Source: Parafrankia irregularis (GTDB lineage: Bacteria; Actinomycetota; Actinomycetes; Frankiales; Frankiaceae). From it: a stretch of 64,000 nt of DNA. Below, in pieces: positions 17,638 through 26,208 of the stretch. The stretch is from positions 384,225 through 448,224 of the forward strand of contig NZ_FAOZ01000007.1 in NCBI RefSeq assembly GCF_001536285.1, read 5' to 3'. The notes beneath the pieces are model-generated. The model was not told where the DNA came from and searched no databases. It saw only the letters and a program-made list of their open reading frames with translations. Numbering within the stretch: position 1 is the first letter of the stretch; the number at the start of each line of letters is the position of its first letter. The position numbers and the translations under genes were made by a program.

Positions 17638-18201
17638 TCAGCGTACGACGTCGAAGACCTGCTTCTGGACACCGTTGCCGTAGGCGGCGAACTCGACGAG
17701 CTTCAGCATGGTCTTGTCCTTGTCCGCGGCGGAGAACAGGCGCCGGCCGGCACCGAGCAGCACCGGGAACACCAGCAGGTGGTAGCGGTCCACCAGACCG
17801 GCGTCGGCGAGGCTCGCGCCCAGGGTCGCACTGCCATGCACGGCGATCGGCCCGCCGTCGGTCTCCTTGAGCGCGGCGACGTCGTCGACCGAACGCAGGA
17901 TCGTCGCCGGCCACCGTTCGTCGTCGGTGGTGAGGGTGGTCGACACGACGTAGCGGGGCATCGCGTTGTAACCGGCGAAGTCGTCCATGGTCGGCCAGAC
18001 CGGGGCGAACGCCTCGTAGCTGGTGCGGCCCAGCAGCAGGGCGGCGGTCTCCTCCTGCTCACGGCCCTTGATCTCGTAGGCGGCGGGGTCGAAGTCGATG
18101 TCCTTGAAGGTCCAGCCGGTGTTGCGGTAGCCGGACTCCCCGCCGGGAGCCTCCATGACGCCGTCGACGGAGACGAAAGCGGTCACGATCAGGGTGCGCA
18201 T
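17638..18201 (-). CDS. dihydrofolate-reductase-like (RibD_C) protein
   Basis: 187 residues, DHFR fold of the YwjB/RibD C-terminal type: MRTLIVTAFVSVDGVMEAPG, LLLGRTSYEAFAPVWPTM, VVSTTL, GPIAVHGSATLGASLADAGL and FPVLLGAGRRLF. These are NADPH-binding reductases of unknown substrate, common in actinobacteria. Start ATG 18201 has AAGGAG 7 nt upstream; the longer frame to 18576 is read-through. Between the ArsR regulator (71 nt) and the SRPBCC gene (30 nt). Confidence 0.82.
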   Translation of the reverse strand: MRTLIVTAFVSVDGVMEAPGGESGYRNTGWTFKDIDFDPAAYEIKGREQEETAALLLGRTSYEAFAPVWPTMDDFAGYNAMPRYVVSTTLTTDDERWPATILRSVDDVAALKETDGGPIAVHGSATLGASLADAGLVDRYHLLVFPVLLGAGRRLFSAADKDKTMLKLVEFAAYGNGVQKQVFDVVR

Positions 18202-18272
18202 CAGAGTTCTCCTTGTGAGGGCGTGTATGCGACGCCGGTGCGCCGGTTCGCCGCAGGTGTCGGTGGTGTCGG

Positions 18273-18899
18273 TCAGGGGGTGGCGGACTCGCCCGGCGTG
18301 TGCGCCGGCGGTACGCCCGGGGGTTTCAGGCTGGGATGCAGAGCGATCACCAGCCGGTGCGGCCGCCCGCCCGGCGCCGCGGCATCGTGGTATCGGCTGA
18401 CCAGCGCGGTGACGGCGTCGGACAGCTCCGCCGCGAACGCGGCCCGGTCCGCGGCCGAGCCGAACCGGATCTCGCTGTCCACCGCGAACGTCGCGAGCTG
18501 CTTGCGTGCCGCCGTGGCACCGGCGAGCATCTCGCCGACCTCCCGGATGAGCCGGGCCGCCAGCGCGATCAGCCACCGCGCCGATGTCTGGTCGCGGGCC
18601 CGGTCCGGGTCGGGAGCGACATCGGCCAGGGCGCTGGGTGAGATGACATACGAGCGGGCCGTCGCCTGCAGGACCCGCTCGGTGCAGTTGCCCTTACGGC
18701 GCTCCTCGACCAGCTCGACCAGCCCGTGAGCCTCCAGCGCACGCAGATGGTAGTTGACCTTCTGCCTGGTCAGCCCCGTCTGCGCGGCCAACGTCGTCGC
18801 CGACCCCGGTACCGCCAGCGCGGCCAGCAGCCGCGCCCGCACCGGGTCCAGCGACGCCTCCGCCGCACCCGTCTCCTCGATCACCGCCACGTCCAGCAC
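18273..18899 (-). CDS. ArsR-type winged-helix regulator
   Basis: 208 residues from GTG 18899. The HTH (about residues 17-75) reads SLDPVRARLLAALAVPGSAT, LAAQTGLTRQKVNYHLRALE, AHGLVELVEERRKGN, with a recognisable recognition helix and wing. The C-terminal 120 residues are helical and may sense a ligand. No metal-binding Cys motif is seen, so it is of the non-metal HTH_20 class often paired with SRPBCC proteins. It is the first gene of the operon and most probably represses itself through the palindrome at 18917-18932. The transcript seems leaderless (see promoter entry). Confidence 0.82.
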   Translation of the reverse strand: MLDVAVIEETGAAEASLDPVRARLLAALAVPGSATTLAAQTGLTRQKVNYHLRALEAHGLVELVEERRKGNCTERVLQATARSYVISPSALADVAPDPDRARDQTSARWLIALAARLIREVGEMLAGATAARKQLATFAVDSEIRFGSAADRAAFAAELSDAVTALVSRYHDAAAPGGRPHRLVIALHPSLKPPGVPPAHTPGESATP

Positions 18900-18905
18900 G
18901 CACCG

Positions 18906-18934
18906 AGCATCCTGCCGACAAAAAAATTTGTCAA
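18906..18934 (-). promoter_or_regulatory. promoter overlapped by a palindromic operator, leaderless transcript
   Basis: On the minus strand: -35 TTGACA (18934-18929, perfect consensus), 17-nt spacer, -10 GATGCT (18911-18906), then the GTG start at 18899 about 7 nt downstream, so transcription would begin at or next to the start codon. The inverted repeat GACAAA N4 TTTGTC (18917-18932) covers the spacer and -35, an ideal position for autorepression. Confidence 0.75.
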
Positions 18935-18981
18935 GGAGGGGGTTGTTGTCGGACGTGTGGCGCCTGCGTCAGGCTCATCGC

Positions 18982-20049
18982 TCACCGACGGCGGCTGTCG
19001 GGATGGCAGACCTGGAACGGCGCGGCGCTTCCCGCTGACCGCGTGATCCGTCCCGACCACAGCGGGGCGCAGTTGCCGGTGGTCAGCGCCCGCAGTGTGG
19101 TTCCGTCATCGATGCCGTTACCGAAACACCAGTCGAAGTAGACGTAGGCCTCACGGGTTGACCCGCCCACCGTCAGACGAAGCACGATCGCGGTGCCCCC
19201 CCACATGTTCGTCGCACAGGTCCCCGGAGTGTCCGGGCCACCACCCGCCGGAGCCGCCCTGATCGCCGCCAGCAGCGCGGCGGCCTCGGCCCCGCCGAGC
19301 TCACGCGACGCCAGCAGCCCAGGGCTGCCCACCGGGCTGCTCAGGTCGTAATGACAGACCGCGATCGTGTCCACCACGTCGAGCCGGGCCACATCGAACG
19401 GCACGCCTGGACGGACGAACCCGCCGGCCTGGATCGGCGAACTCGCAGCACAGCCATGATCGTCAACCGTGACCCGGCGCGCGGAGGCCATGATCCGCTC
19501 GGCGTCATCGAGGTGCGCCTCATCCGTCAGGACGAACACCTTCGCCGAACCCACCGAGCGCACGAGCCGAGTCCAGCCGTACGCACTCACCCGCCCGTCC
19601 GGCACCTCCTCGGCCCCACCCGCGGCGGGCGTGGGAGCGAACCAGACATGCGGCGACCAGTACTCACGAGGCACACCGCCGCCATGCAGGTCCGGCCCCT
19701 CCCCACCGCCCGGGCAGCCAATCATCATCGCGGCCCGGTAGGGACCTCCACTGTCGACATACGGCGTGACGGGAAAGGCCTGCCGCCGGCCCTCCACCGC
19801 GGCGCACCAGTCACTGCCCGGCGCCGGCGCGGGCTCCCACGAGGCCGGGACCTCCACCACCATGTCCCGAAAGGACTCCGATCGCCACCCCGCCTCGGAC
19901 GCCTCCGACACCTCGGATGCCCCATGGCCGCCTGGTGCCGCGGCTTCCGGACCACGCCGGCCCGTCACGTCGCCGCCCGCTGACGCACACGCCACGGCCA
20001 GACCACCGACCAGCAGCACCGCGGCGGGCACCCACATCATCGACACCAT
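18982..20049 (-). CDS. putative lipoprotein
   Basis: 355 residues from ATG 20049. Signal peptide about residues 1-20 (MMWVPAAVLLVGGLAVAC within it) with a lipobox Cys. The mature protein has regularly spaced Cys residues (WCAAVEG, MIGCPGGG, DHGCAASS, VCHYDLSS, GTCATNMWG, DWCFGNG, GNCAPLW), suggesting several disulfides on the outside of the membrane, and repeated Trp-rich segments. Unknown family. In-frame starts up to 20154 exist but would place a Cys-rich stretch before the signal. Confidence 0.6.
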   Translation of the reverse strand: MVSMMWVPAAVLLVGGLAVACASAGGDVTGRRGPEAAAPGGHGASEVSEASEAGWRSESFRDMVVEVPASWEPAPAPGSDWCAAVEGRRQAFPVTPYVDSGGPYRAAMMIGCPGGGEGPDLHGGGVPREYWSPHVWFAPTPAAGGAEEVPDGRVSAYGWTRLVRSVGSAKVFVLTDEAHLDDAERIMASARRVTVDDHGCAASSPIQAGGFVRPGVPFDVARLDVVDTIAVCHYDLSSPVGSPGLLASRELGGAEAAALLAAIRAAPAGGGPDTPGTCATNMWGGTAIVLRLTVGGSTREAYVYFDWCFGNGIDDGTTLRALTTGNCAPLWSGRITRSAGSAAPFQVCHPDSRRR

Positions 20050-20229
20050 CGCGCGCAGGCCACCCCGCCGGCCATGCGGGCCACTGCAGCAGGAAACAGC
20101 GGCCCGCCAGGTCATGGCAAACCGACGTGATACACCGACCAGACAGGTTCCCATGGCGATACAGACGCACGGTCACACGTATCGGTTCACCAAACCTCGA
20201 ACAACAGCCAGGCGCAGACGATCCTTCGG

Positions 20230-21282
20230 CTACGAATGTTCGACAGCCGAGGCGTCAGGCGGGTGACGCGTCGCCGCATAAAGACGACGAACCACATCCT
20301 CGATATCCGGCTCCTCCACCCGGAAATCCACCACCTCCACCAGCGCCGACACCGCCGCCAGCACCCGCGCCGCGGTCGTCACCTCCGGGTCGAACGCCAA
20401 CCGCTGACGCAGACCACGCCCCTCACTGCCCAGATGCCGCGCCGCCACCACACCCGCCACCTCCAGATCCGCCGCCGGCTCCGCGAGATCAACCACCAGC
20501 ACCCGATCCGCACCCGCCGCACCCGCCAGACCCGCCAACGCACCATCGAACGCCAACCGGCCATGGTCGATCACCAGCACCCGCTCACACAGCCGCGCCA
20601 CATCACCCATGTCATGCGTCGTCAACAGCAACGTCGTCCCATACGCCGCCCGCTCCTCGACCAGGAACTCCCGCAGCCGCTGCTTCGACAGCACATCCAG
20701 CCCGATCGTCGGCTCATCCAGAATCACCAGCCGGGGGGAGTGCAGCAACGCCGCGGCGATCTCCGCCCGCATCCGCTGCCCCAACGACAACTGACGCACC
20801 GGGACGGACCAGAACTCCGCCATCTCCAACCGCTCCACGAGCTCATCCGTCCGCGCCCGCCGCCGCGTCGCCGGCAGCGCATGAATCGCCGCCAGAATCC
20901 GCAACGACTCCCACACCGGAAGGTCCCACCACAGCTGCGACCGCTGACCGAACACCACCCCGATCTGACGGGCCAGCCGCCGCCGATCCTTCACCGGACG
21001 CAACCCACATGTACACACGGTGCCCGCCGTCGGCACCAGGATCCCCGCCAACATCTTGATCGTCGTCGACTTCCCGGCACCGTTCGCACCGATGTACCCG
21101 ACCGCCTCACCCGCACCGATCCGCACCGTGAGGTCCTCGACCGCGCTCACCTGCCGGCGCCGCACCCCGTCACGAACGGTGAACCGCCTCGTCAACCCGA
21201 CCGTCTCCACCACGGTCTCTCCGGTGGCGGCCGGCACCTCCGCCGAGCCCCGCGCCCGCGGCAGCAGACCCTCCGCGCTCAA
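20230..21282 (-). CDS. ABC transporter ATP-binding protein (COG4586-like)
   Basis: 350 residues from TTG 21282, chosen because it overlaps the permease stop (TTGA) and has GGGAGGT just upstream; the ORF open to 21492 lacks a signal. Walker A GANGAGKSTT, Q-loop VFGQRSQLWWDLP, signature LSLGQRMR, Walker B LVILDEPTIGLD and H-loop LTTHDMGD are all intact. The QLWWDLP sequence and the partner permeases identify the daunorubicin/'ABC-2 with two DUF990-type permeases' group, of unknown substrate. Last gene of a six-gene operon. Confidence 0.88.
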   Translation of the reverse strand: MSAEGLLPRARGSAEVPAATGETVVETVGLTRRFTVRDGVRRRQVSAVEDLTVRIGAGEAVGYIGANGAGKSTTIKMLAGILVPTAGTVCTCGLRPVKDRRRLARQIGVVFGQRSQLWWDLPVWESLRILAAIHALPATRRRARTDELVERLEMAEFWSVPVRQLSLGQRMRAEIAAALLHSPRLVILDEPTIGLDVLSKQRLREFLVEERAAYGTTLLLTTHDMGDVARLCERVLVIDHGRLAFDGALAGLAGAAGADRVLVVDLAEPAADLEVAGVVAARHLGSEGRGLRQRLAFDPEVTTAARVLAAVSALVEVVDFRVEEPDIEDVVRRLYAATRHPPDASAVEHS

Positions 21283-22184
21283 CCGCCACCTCCCTGATAG
21301 TGCCGGACACCCAACCGCCAGCACCCCAACGCCACCGACCACGCCCAGACCGCCGCCATCGGAGCACACCAGCCGAGCCACCCCGGCAACCACGCCGGCC
21401 CCGGCAATCCCAACAACACCAGCGCCGGCAGATACCCCGTGAACGCCATCGGGACGAAAAACCCGAACACCAGCCGCAACGGCCGGCCCCACACCGACGC
21501 CGGCTGCGTCGCCGCATACCGACCCCCGTACACGAACGCGTTCGTCATCTCCCGACCATCCACCAGGAAGAACTGCAGCCCACCCGCCGCGACGAACAGC
21601 GCCGCGAACACCGCCACCCCACTGACCAGCGAACTCACCAGCAACACCACCGCCGCCGGCCGCCAGTCGATGTCACACAGCACCAGCCCGACCACCAACG
21701 CGACCAGCCCCACCGACGCCCGCGCCAACCGCCGCAGACTCACCTCACTGGTGATCAGCTGCGCCAGCAGCGGCTGCGGCCGCAGGTAGAACACATCCAA
21801 CGTGCCCGCCCGCAGATACGTCGGCAGCCGGTCACAATGCCCGAACACCAGATCAGCCAGCGAGAACGCCAGATCCGCCAGACCGAACACCAGCAGCATC
21901 TGCCGGAACTCCAACCCACCCAGCCGCGTCGCCGCATGGAACACCACCCACACCTCGGCCAGCTCCACCACCGCCGACAACAACGAACTCACCAGATCCA
22001 GGACGAAGTTCGTCCGATACGACAGCTGAGACCGGGCCCGCGACGCCAACACCGCCCCATACGGACGCAGCCGATCCCGCCACCCCGCAACCGGCTCCGC
22101 ATCCACCAGCCCCGACGCGGGCACAGCGGTCGAGGTCACGGCAGACACCGCGGCCAGCGGCTCGGCAGCGGGCGGCTCAACCAC
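21279..22184 (-). CDS. ABC-2 type permease (COG3694-like)
   Basis: 301 residues, six hydrophobic helices after a hydrophilic 45-residue N-terminus (RSQLSYRTNFVLDLVSSLLS begins the conserved part). The loop LVFGHCDRLPTYLRAGTLDV, FYLRPQPLLAQLITSEVSLR is the usual cytoplasmic coupling segment of this group. Overlaps the other permease by 8 nt and the ATPase by 4 nt, so all three are translated together. Confidence 0.85.
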   Translation of the reverse strand: MVEPPAAEPLAAVSAVTSTAVPASGLVDAEPVAGWRDRLRPYGAVLASRARSQLSYRTNFVLDLVSSLLSAVVELAEVWVVFHAATRLGGLEFRQMLLVFGLADLAFSLADLVFGHCDRLPTYLRAGTLDVFYLRPQPLLAQLITSEVSLRRLARASVGLVALVVGLVLCDIDWRPAAVVLLVSSLVSGVAVFAALFVAAGGLQFFLVDGREMTNAFVYGGRYAATQPASVWGRPLRLVFGFFVPMAFTGYLPALVLLGLPGPAWLPGWLGWCAPMAAVWAWSVALGCWRLGVRHYQGGGG

Positions 22185-23013
22185 CCTGAATCTCCAGACG
22201 CCGCCGCCCCGCCCGCGTCAGCACCTGACCGGCCCCACCGACAACCACCAGCCAGAAACCCTGCACCGCCAGCAGCACACACGCACCGGCCACATCAACC
22301 CGATCAGCCAGGATCGTCACCGGATACATCAGCATCGACGGACACGGCGTCACCTGCGCCAGCAGCTCCAACCACCGCGGAAACAGGCTGATCGGCACGA
22401 ACAACCCGGCAAGAAACCCCGACGCCACCATGTACACCAGCTGCACCCCACGGGTCTCCACCAGCCAGAACCCCGCCGTCGCCACCAGATAGACCGTCGC
22501 CGCCGAGATCACCACCGCCATCAGCAGACTCACCACACCCAACACCACCAGCACCACCGACCGCGGCCACGTCATCCCGACCACCAGCCCACCGATCGCA
22601 AGCTGCGGCACCCCCCGCGGAAGAAACGCGAACAACCCCTGCCCGACCTCCACCGTCACCGTCGCGGCCTGCACATCCAACGGCCGCAGAAAATCCACCG
22701 CGACCTGACCATCCTTGATCCGCTCCGCGAACTCACTGGCACCCCAGAAGTTCACCGAACCGAGCATCGCCTGCGACAGCCAGATATACGTACTCATCTG
22801 TGCGACGTCATACCCACCGACCTCACCACCCGCCGCCCGGACCGCGCCGAGCAGCACCGCCACCTTCAACAACCCAAACGTCACATTCGTGACCAGCCCG
22901 CTCAACGCGGCCAGCCGATACGTCGACTGACGACGGAACCCGGCCACCAGAAGCAGCCAGTAAACCCGCACCGTCGCCCGCACAAAACCACCAACAATAC
23001 AGCCCGACCACAC
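22177..23013 (-). CDS. ABC-2 type permease (COG4587-like)
   Basis: 278 residues, six hydrophobic helices. Conserved landmarks are RRQSTYRLAALSGLVTNVTF, TYIWLSQAML and ERIKDGQVAVDFLRPLDVQA, the coupling segment parallel to that of its partner. It starts at GTG 23013 only 23 nt after the Nudix stop. With the second permease and ATPase it forms an asymmetric exporter. Confidence 0.83.
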   Translation of the reverse strand: MWSGCIVGGFVRATVRVYWLLLVAGFRRQSTYRLAALSGLVTNVTFGLLKVAVLLGAVRAAGGEVGGYDVAQMSTYIWLSQAMLGSVNFWGASEFAERIKDGQVAVDFLRPLDVQAATVTVEVGQGLFAFLPRGVPQLAIGGLVVGMTWPRSVVLVVLGVVSLLMAVVISAATVYLVATAGFWLVETRGVQLVYMVASGFLAGLFVPISLFPRWLELLAQVTPCPSMLMYPVTILADRVDVAGACVLLAVQGFWLVVVGGAGQVLTRAGRRRLEIQGG

Positions 23014-23036
23014 ACCGGCGGACCACCGGCGACCAG

Positions 23037-23564
23037 CTACGACGAATCAGCCGGCCGGATCCCCATACCCAGAACCGCCAACGCCCGCCCCACCAGATGC
23101 CGCATCAGCACCGGATCCCCACCCCGATAACGAGCAAGAAACTCCTCCGCCGACACCACCACCCGCCCCGCCGACTCCAACCCACCCGACCACTCGGCGA
23201 ACTCAGCCACCCGCGCCGCGAAAACCAGCATGTAGGTCAGATCATCGGCACCGAACAGATCCGACTCGATCACCTCGACCGGCTCCAACACCCCGACCCG
23301 AACCCGAACCTCCTCCCACACCTCACGCCGCGCCGTCTGCTCCGCACCCGTCTCACCCCGCTGCACATGACCACCGGGAAGATCCCACCCACGCGCCAGA
23401 TCCGCCAAAACCAAAGCACCATCCCCAGCAACCACCACCACACTGACACTCGTCACCGCCGCGAACGGCACCTGCGCCGACGCCCCCAGACACCGCAGCA
23501 CCACCGGCCCCCGGCCCTCCCGCCGACCGGACGTCGGCCGCCGATCCCCACCGCCGGAACTCAC
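23037..23564 (-). CDS. Nudix hydrolase with a variant Nudix box
   Basis: 175 residues from GTG 23564, which overlaps the VOC stop. The Nudix box is GGHVQRGETGAEQTA followed by RREVWEEVRVRV: the two halves are normal but there is one residue more than the consensus between the Glu after Gly and the Arg-Glu pair, so either the loop has a bulge or alignment shifts by one. Core strands before the box (VSVVVVAGDGALVLADLARG) fit. Such enzymes cleave nucleoside diphosphate linkages; substrate unknown. Confidence 0.75.
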   Translation of the reverse strand: MSSGGGDRRPTSGRREGRGPVVLRCLGASAQVPFAAVTSVSVVVVAGDGALVLADLARGWDLPGGHVQRGETGAEQTARREVWEEVRVRVGVLEPVEVIESDLFGADDLTYMLVFAARVAEFAEWSGGLESAGRVVVSAEEFLARYRGGDPVLMRHLVGRALAVLGMGIRPADSS

Positions 23565-23944
23565 TCCGGCGGAGCCAGCGTCGTCAGACAGAACGGATGA
23601 CCAGCCGGATCGAACAACACCCGCCACCGACCAGCAGGATCCGGCTGCACCGCGGCCGGCACCGCACCCAACCGCACCGCCTCCGCAACCGCCACCTCAA
23701 GATCCACCACCGCGAGATCGAGATGAATCTGCTTCGGCACCCCAGCGTGCGGCCACGTCGGCGCCACATACCCCGGCACCGGAAACGCCACAATCCACAA
23801 ACCCTCCGCACGCACCCCCACCGCACCCGTCGAACCGGTGAACCCCACCTCCCCACCCAGCATCGCCGCCCAGAACCGCGCCAACAGCCCCTCCGAGCCC
23901 TCGGCACAGTCCAACGACACGAAAACCCGCCGCGATACCGCCAC
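23561..23944 (-). CDS. VOC (glyoxalase-like) family protein
   Basis: 127 residues from GTG 23944. Strand pattern and residues QIHLDLAVVDLEVAVAEAVR, LGAVPAAVQPD and WRVLFDPAGHPFCLTT are typical of the Glyoxalase/bleomycin-resistance fold (type 18), with the terminal GHPFCL as its hallmark. The residues that would bind metal include the His of IHLDL and an acid near the C-terminus. Function may be drug sequestration or catalysis. Overlaps the Nudix gene and follows the methyltransferase by 50 nt. Confidence 0.75.
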   Translation of the reverse strand: MAVSRRVFVSLDCAEGSEGLLARFWAAMLGGEVGFTGSTGAVGVRAEGLWIVAFPVPGYVAPTWPHAGVPKQIHLDLAVVDLEVAVAEAVRLGAVPAAVQPDPAGRWRVLFDPAGHPFCLTTLAPPE

Positions 23945-23994
23945 GGCGCCGCACACTACCCCGAACCGCCGGCAGCTCCAGCCAGAAACCCGAA

Positions 23995-24687
23995 CTAGCC
24001 CACAGACCCAACCAACCGGCGCCGAGCATGCAGCACCGCATCGTGGACAACAACCTCCCCGCCATCCACCACCACCGACCGAGGACACGCCTGCGCCACC
24101 AACACCTCCCACTCCACCGGATCCAACAACCCCGCCAGCTCCGCCGCCGCACACAGATCCGCCGCCTCCGGACGAGCAATCCCCAACGCCAGATCAGCCG
24201 GATCATGCCCCACCATCAGCAACGAACCTCCCGGCGCCACCACACCACCCAGCCGCGCCACCAACCCAGCCCGCCGATCCGCCGGCACATGCACGAACTG
24301 CGCCGACACCAGATCAAACCGGGTCTCAAACCGCGGCACCCGCGCCGGCCGCCCACCCTCACCACCGGAACGCCCAACCGGAGCATCCAACCCCGACCAG
24401 GTCATCACATCCGCCCGCATCCACATCACCCGCGCCGCCACAGCCCGCCCCAGATCCACCGCCGCGGCCTTCCCCCGCCGCAACGCCGTCGCCGAGAAAT
24501 CCACCGCCAGCACCTGCCAGCCACGCTCCGCCAGCCACAACGCGTCCGCGCCCTCACCGCAGCCGGCGTCCAACGCCCGCCCCGGCACCAACCCACCCGC
24601 CCGCTCCACCAACTGGCCGTTGGGACGACCACTCCACACCGTCTCGCGCGACGCGTACCGCTGCTCCCAGCCCTGCTCATCCAACAT
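23995..24687 (-). CDS. SAM-dependent methyltransferase
   Basis: 230 residues from ATG 24687 with GGGGG 5 nt upstream. The start EQGWEQRYASRETVWSGRPN is characteristic of the group often annotated as thiol/tellurite-type methyltransferases (TehB-like). SAM motifs: ALDAGCGEGADALWLAERGW, VLAVDFSATALRRG and FDLVSAQFVHVP. First gene of the six-gene minus-strand operon (methyltransferase, VOC, Nudix, two permeases, ATPase); such contents suggest detoxification of a small molecule. Confidence 0.82.
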   Translation of the reverse strand: MLDEQGWEQRYASRETVWSGRPNGQLVERAGGLVPGRALDAGCGEGADALWLAERGWQVLAVDFSATALRRGKAAAVDLGRAVAARVMWMRADVMTWSGLDAPVGRSGGEGGRPARVPRFETRFDLVSAQFVHVPADRRAGLVARLGGVVAPGGSLLMVGHDPADLALGIARPEAADLCAAAELAGLLDPVEWEVLVAQACPRSVVVDGGEVVVHDAVLHARRRLVGSVG

Positions 24688-24815
24688 GCCCCCAGCATCC
24701 CGGGCGCCCCACAACCCCCACCAACCACCCCCACCACCCCGCCGAACCACGAGGAACAAGGCGGCACACGTGCCGCACACACTCAGTCACCTGGCCCATC
24801 CGGTAGAACCGGAGC

Positions 24816-26153
24816 ATGAGCCCGGCCGAGGACACCGCGACGACTCCCGCCACCACCCACGACGAGCCCACAGCCGCCGCGGCCACCGGCCAGCCCACCC
24901 CCGACAGCACACCCCCCGCCGCCACCACAACCAACACCGCCACACCGACCTGCGCGTTCCCCGGCTGCGACCGGCCGATCACCCCCACCGAACGACCCGG
25001 ACGCCCCCCGGCCTACTGCGACGACCCCAACCACAACCGGCTCGCCGCCTACCGCCGACGCCGCGACCTCGCCCGCCGCGACACCGCCACCAGCCCCGAC
25101 CAGAGCGGCGAACGCCCCACCACCCACCGCCCCCTGGCCAGCGGCCGGCTGCGCGCCGACGAACTCGCCGCCCAGATCCGCACCCTCACCACCGACCTCA
25201 CCCGCAACCTCGACGCCTTCGCCCGCGAAATGGCCAGCCTCGGCGACGTCGCCCGCGCCGAAGCCCAGGTCGAAGCCGCCGAAGCCGAAGCCGCCGAACG
25301 GGTCGCCGAAGCCGTCGCCCGCGCCGTCCGCGCCGAACAGGCCGCCCGGGCCGAACACAGCGCCCGCGCCGAAGCCGAAGCCGTCGCGGGCGAAGCCGTC
25401 GCCGCCCTCGAAGACGCCGAAACCCGCCTCACCGCCAGCGAAACCGCCGCAGCCACCGCCCACACCGAAGCCGCGGCCGCCCGCACACACGCCGCCACCG
25501 CCGTCGCCGAAGCACACGCCACAGCCGAGGCACGCATCCAGGAAGCCCGCGACCACGCCGCCGCCGACATCGACCGCGCCCGCGCCGACGCGACCGCCGA
25601 GATCACCCGCATCCACGCCGACGCCGCACGCACCCGCACCGAACTCACCGCCGAACGCGACCGACTCACCGCCGCCCTGCACACCGCGGCGCAGACCGCC
25701 GACCGCGACGCCGCGAACCTCGCCGAGCTCCGCGCAGACCGCGACCATCTACGGACCGACCGCGACCGCATCCGCGACGACGCCCGCCGCGAACGCGACG
25801 AACTCGCCCGCCTGCACACCGCGGCCAAGAACGACGCCGAACGTGCCCGCACCGCCGCGGCCGAAGAACTCGAACGCGCCCGCGCCGCCGCCACCGAGCA
25901 GCTCGAACACCTCCGCGCCGAAGCGGCGGCGCGCCTGCACGCCGAACAGCAGGCCGCCGCCGAACGCCTCGCAGCCCTCGCCGACGCCCGCGCGGAAGCC
26001 CGCACCCGCGCGGAACGCGCCGAACGCCAGGTCGACGACCTCACCGCCGAGCTCCGCGCCGCCCGCACCCACCTCGCACACCTCGCCCCACCGCCACGGG
26101 CGGGGGAGCCGGGTCCGGCCGAGCGAACCGAGACGACAACGGAGACCACCTAG
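24816..26153 (+). CDS. long coiled-coil protein with N-terminal zinc motif
   Basis: 445 residues. Residues 1-45 are Ala/Thr/Pro-rich and disordered. Residues 46-73 form a candidate zinc-binding module, Cys46-x4-Cys51 ... Cys68-x4-His73, with the sequence PGRPPAYCDDPNHN. From about residue 105 to 425 the protein is one continuous heptad-rich coiled coil made of Ala, Glu, Arg and Asp, about 320 residues or roughly 48 nm if a single rod. The Zn-module-plus-rod layout resembles plasmid/phage partition accessory proteins of the KfrA type or actinobacterial proteins with 'GRPPxYC' modules, but it is not a clear match. No membrane segment. Its codons are almost all C-ending. Confidence 0.7.
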   Translation: MSPAEDTATTPATTHDEPTAAAATGQPTPDSTPPAATTTNTATPTCAFPGCDRPITPTERPGRPPAYCDDPNHNRLAAYRRRRDLARRDTATSPDQSGERPTTHRPLASGRLRADELAAQIRTLTTDLTRNLDAFAREMASLGDVARAEAQVEAAEAEAAERVAEAVARAVRAEQAARAEHSARAEAEAVAGEAVAALEDAETRLTASETAAATAHTEAAAARTHAATAVAEAHATAEARIQEARDHAAADIDRARADATAEITRIHADAARTRTELTAERDRLTAALHTAAQTADRDAANLAELRADRDHLRTDRDRIRDDARRERDELARLHTAAKNDAERARTAAAEELERARAAATEQLEHLRAEAAARLHAEQQAAAERLAALADARAEARTRAERAERQVDDLTAELRAARTHLAHLAPPPRAGEPGPAERTETTTETT

Positions 26154-26208
26154 CCGGGCCCAACCCAGCTCAGCCGGCCAGGCAGCCAGGCGTCGACCCA
26201 GGCGAGGC

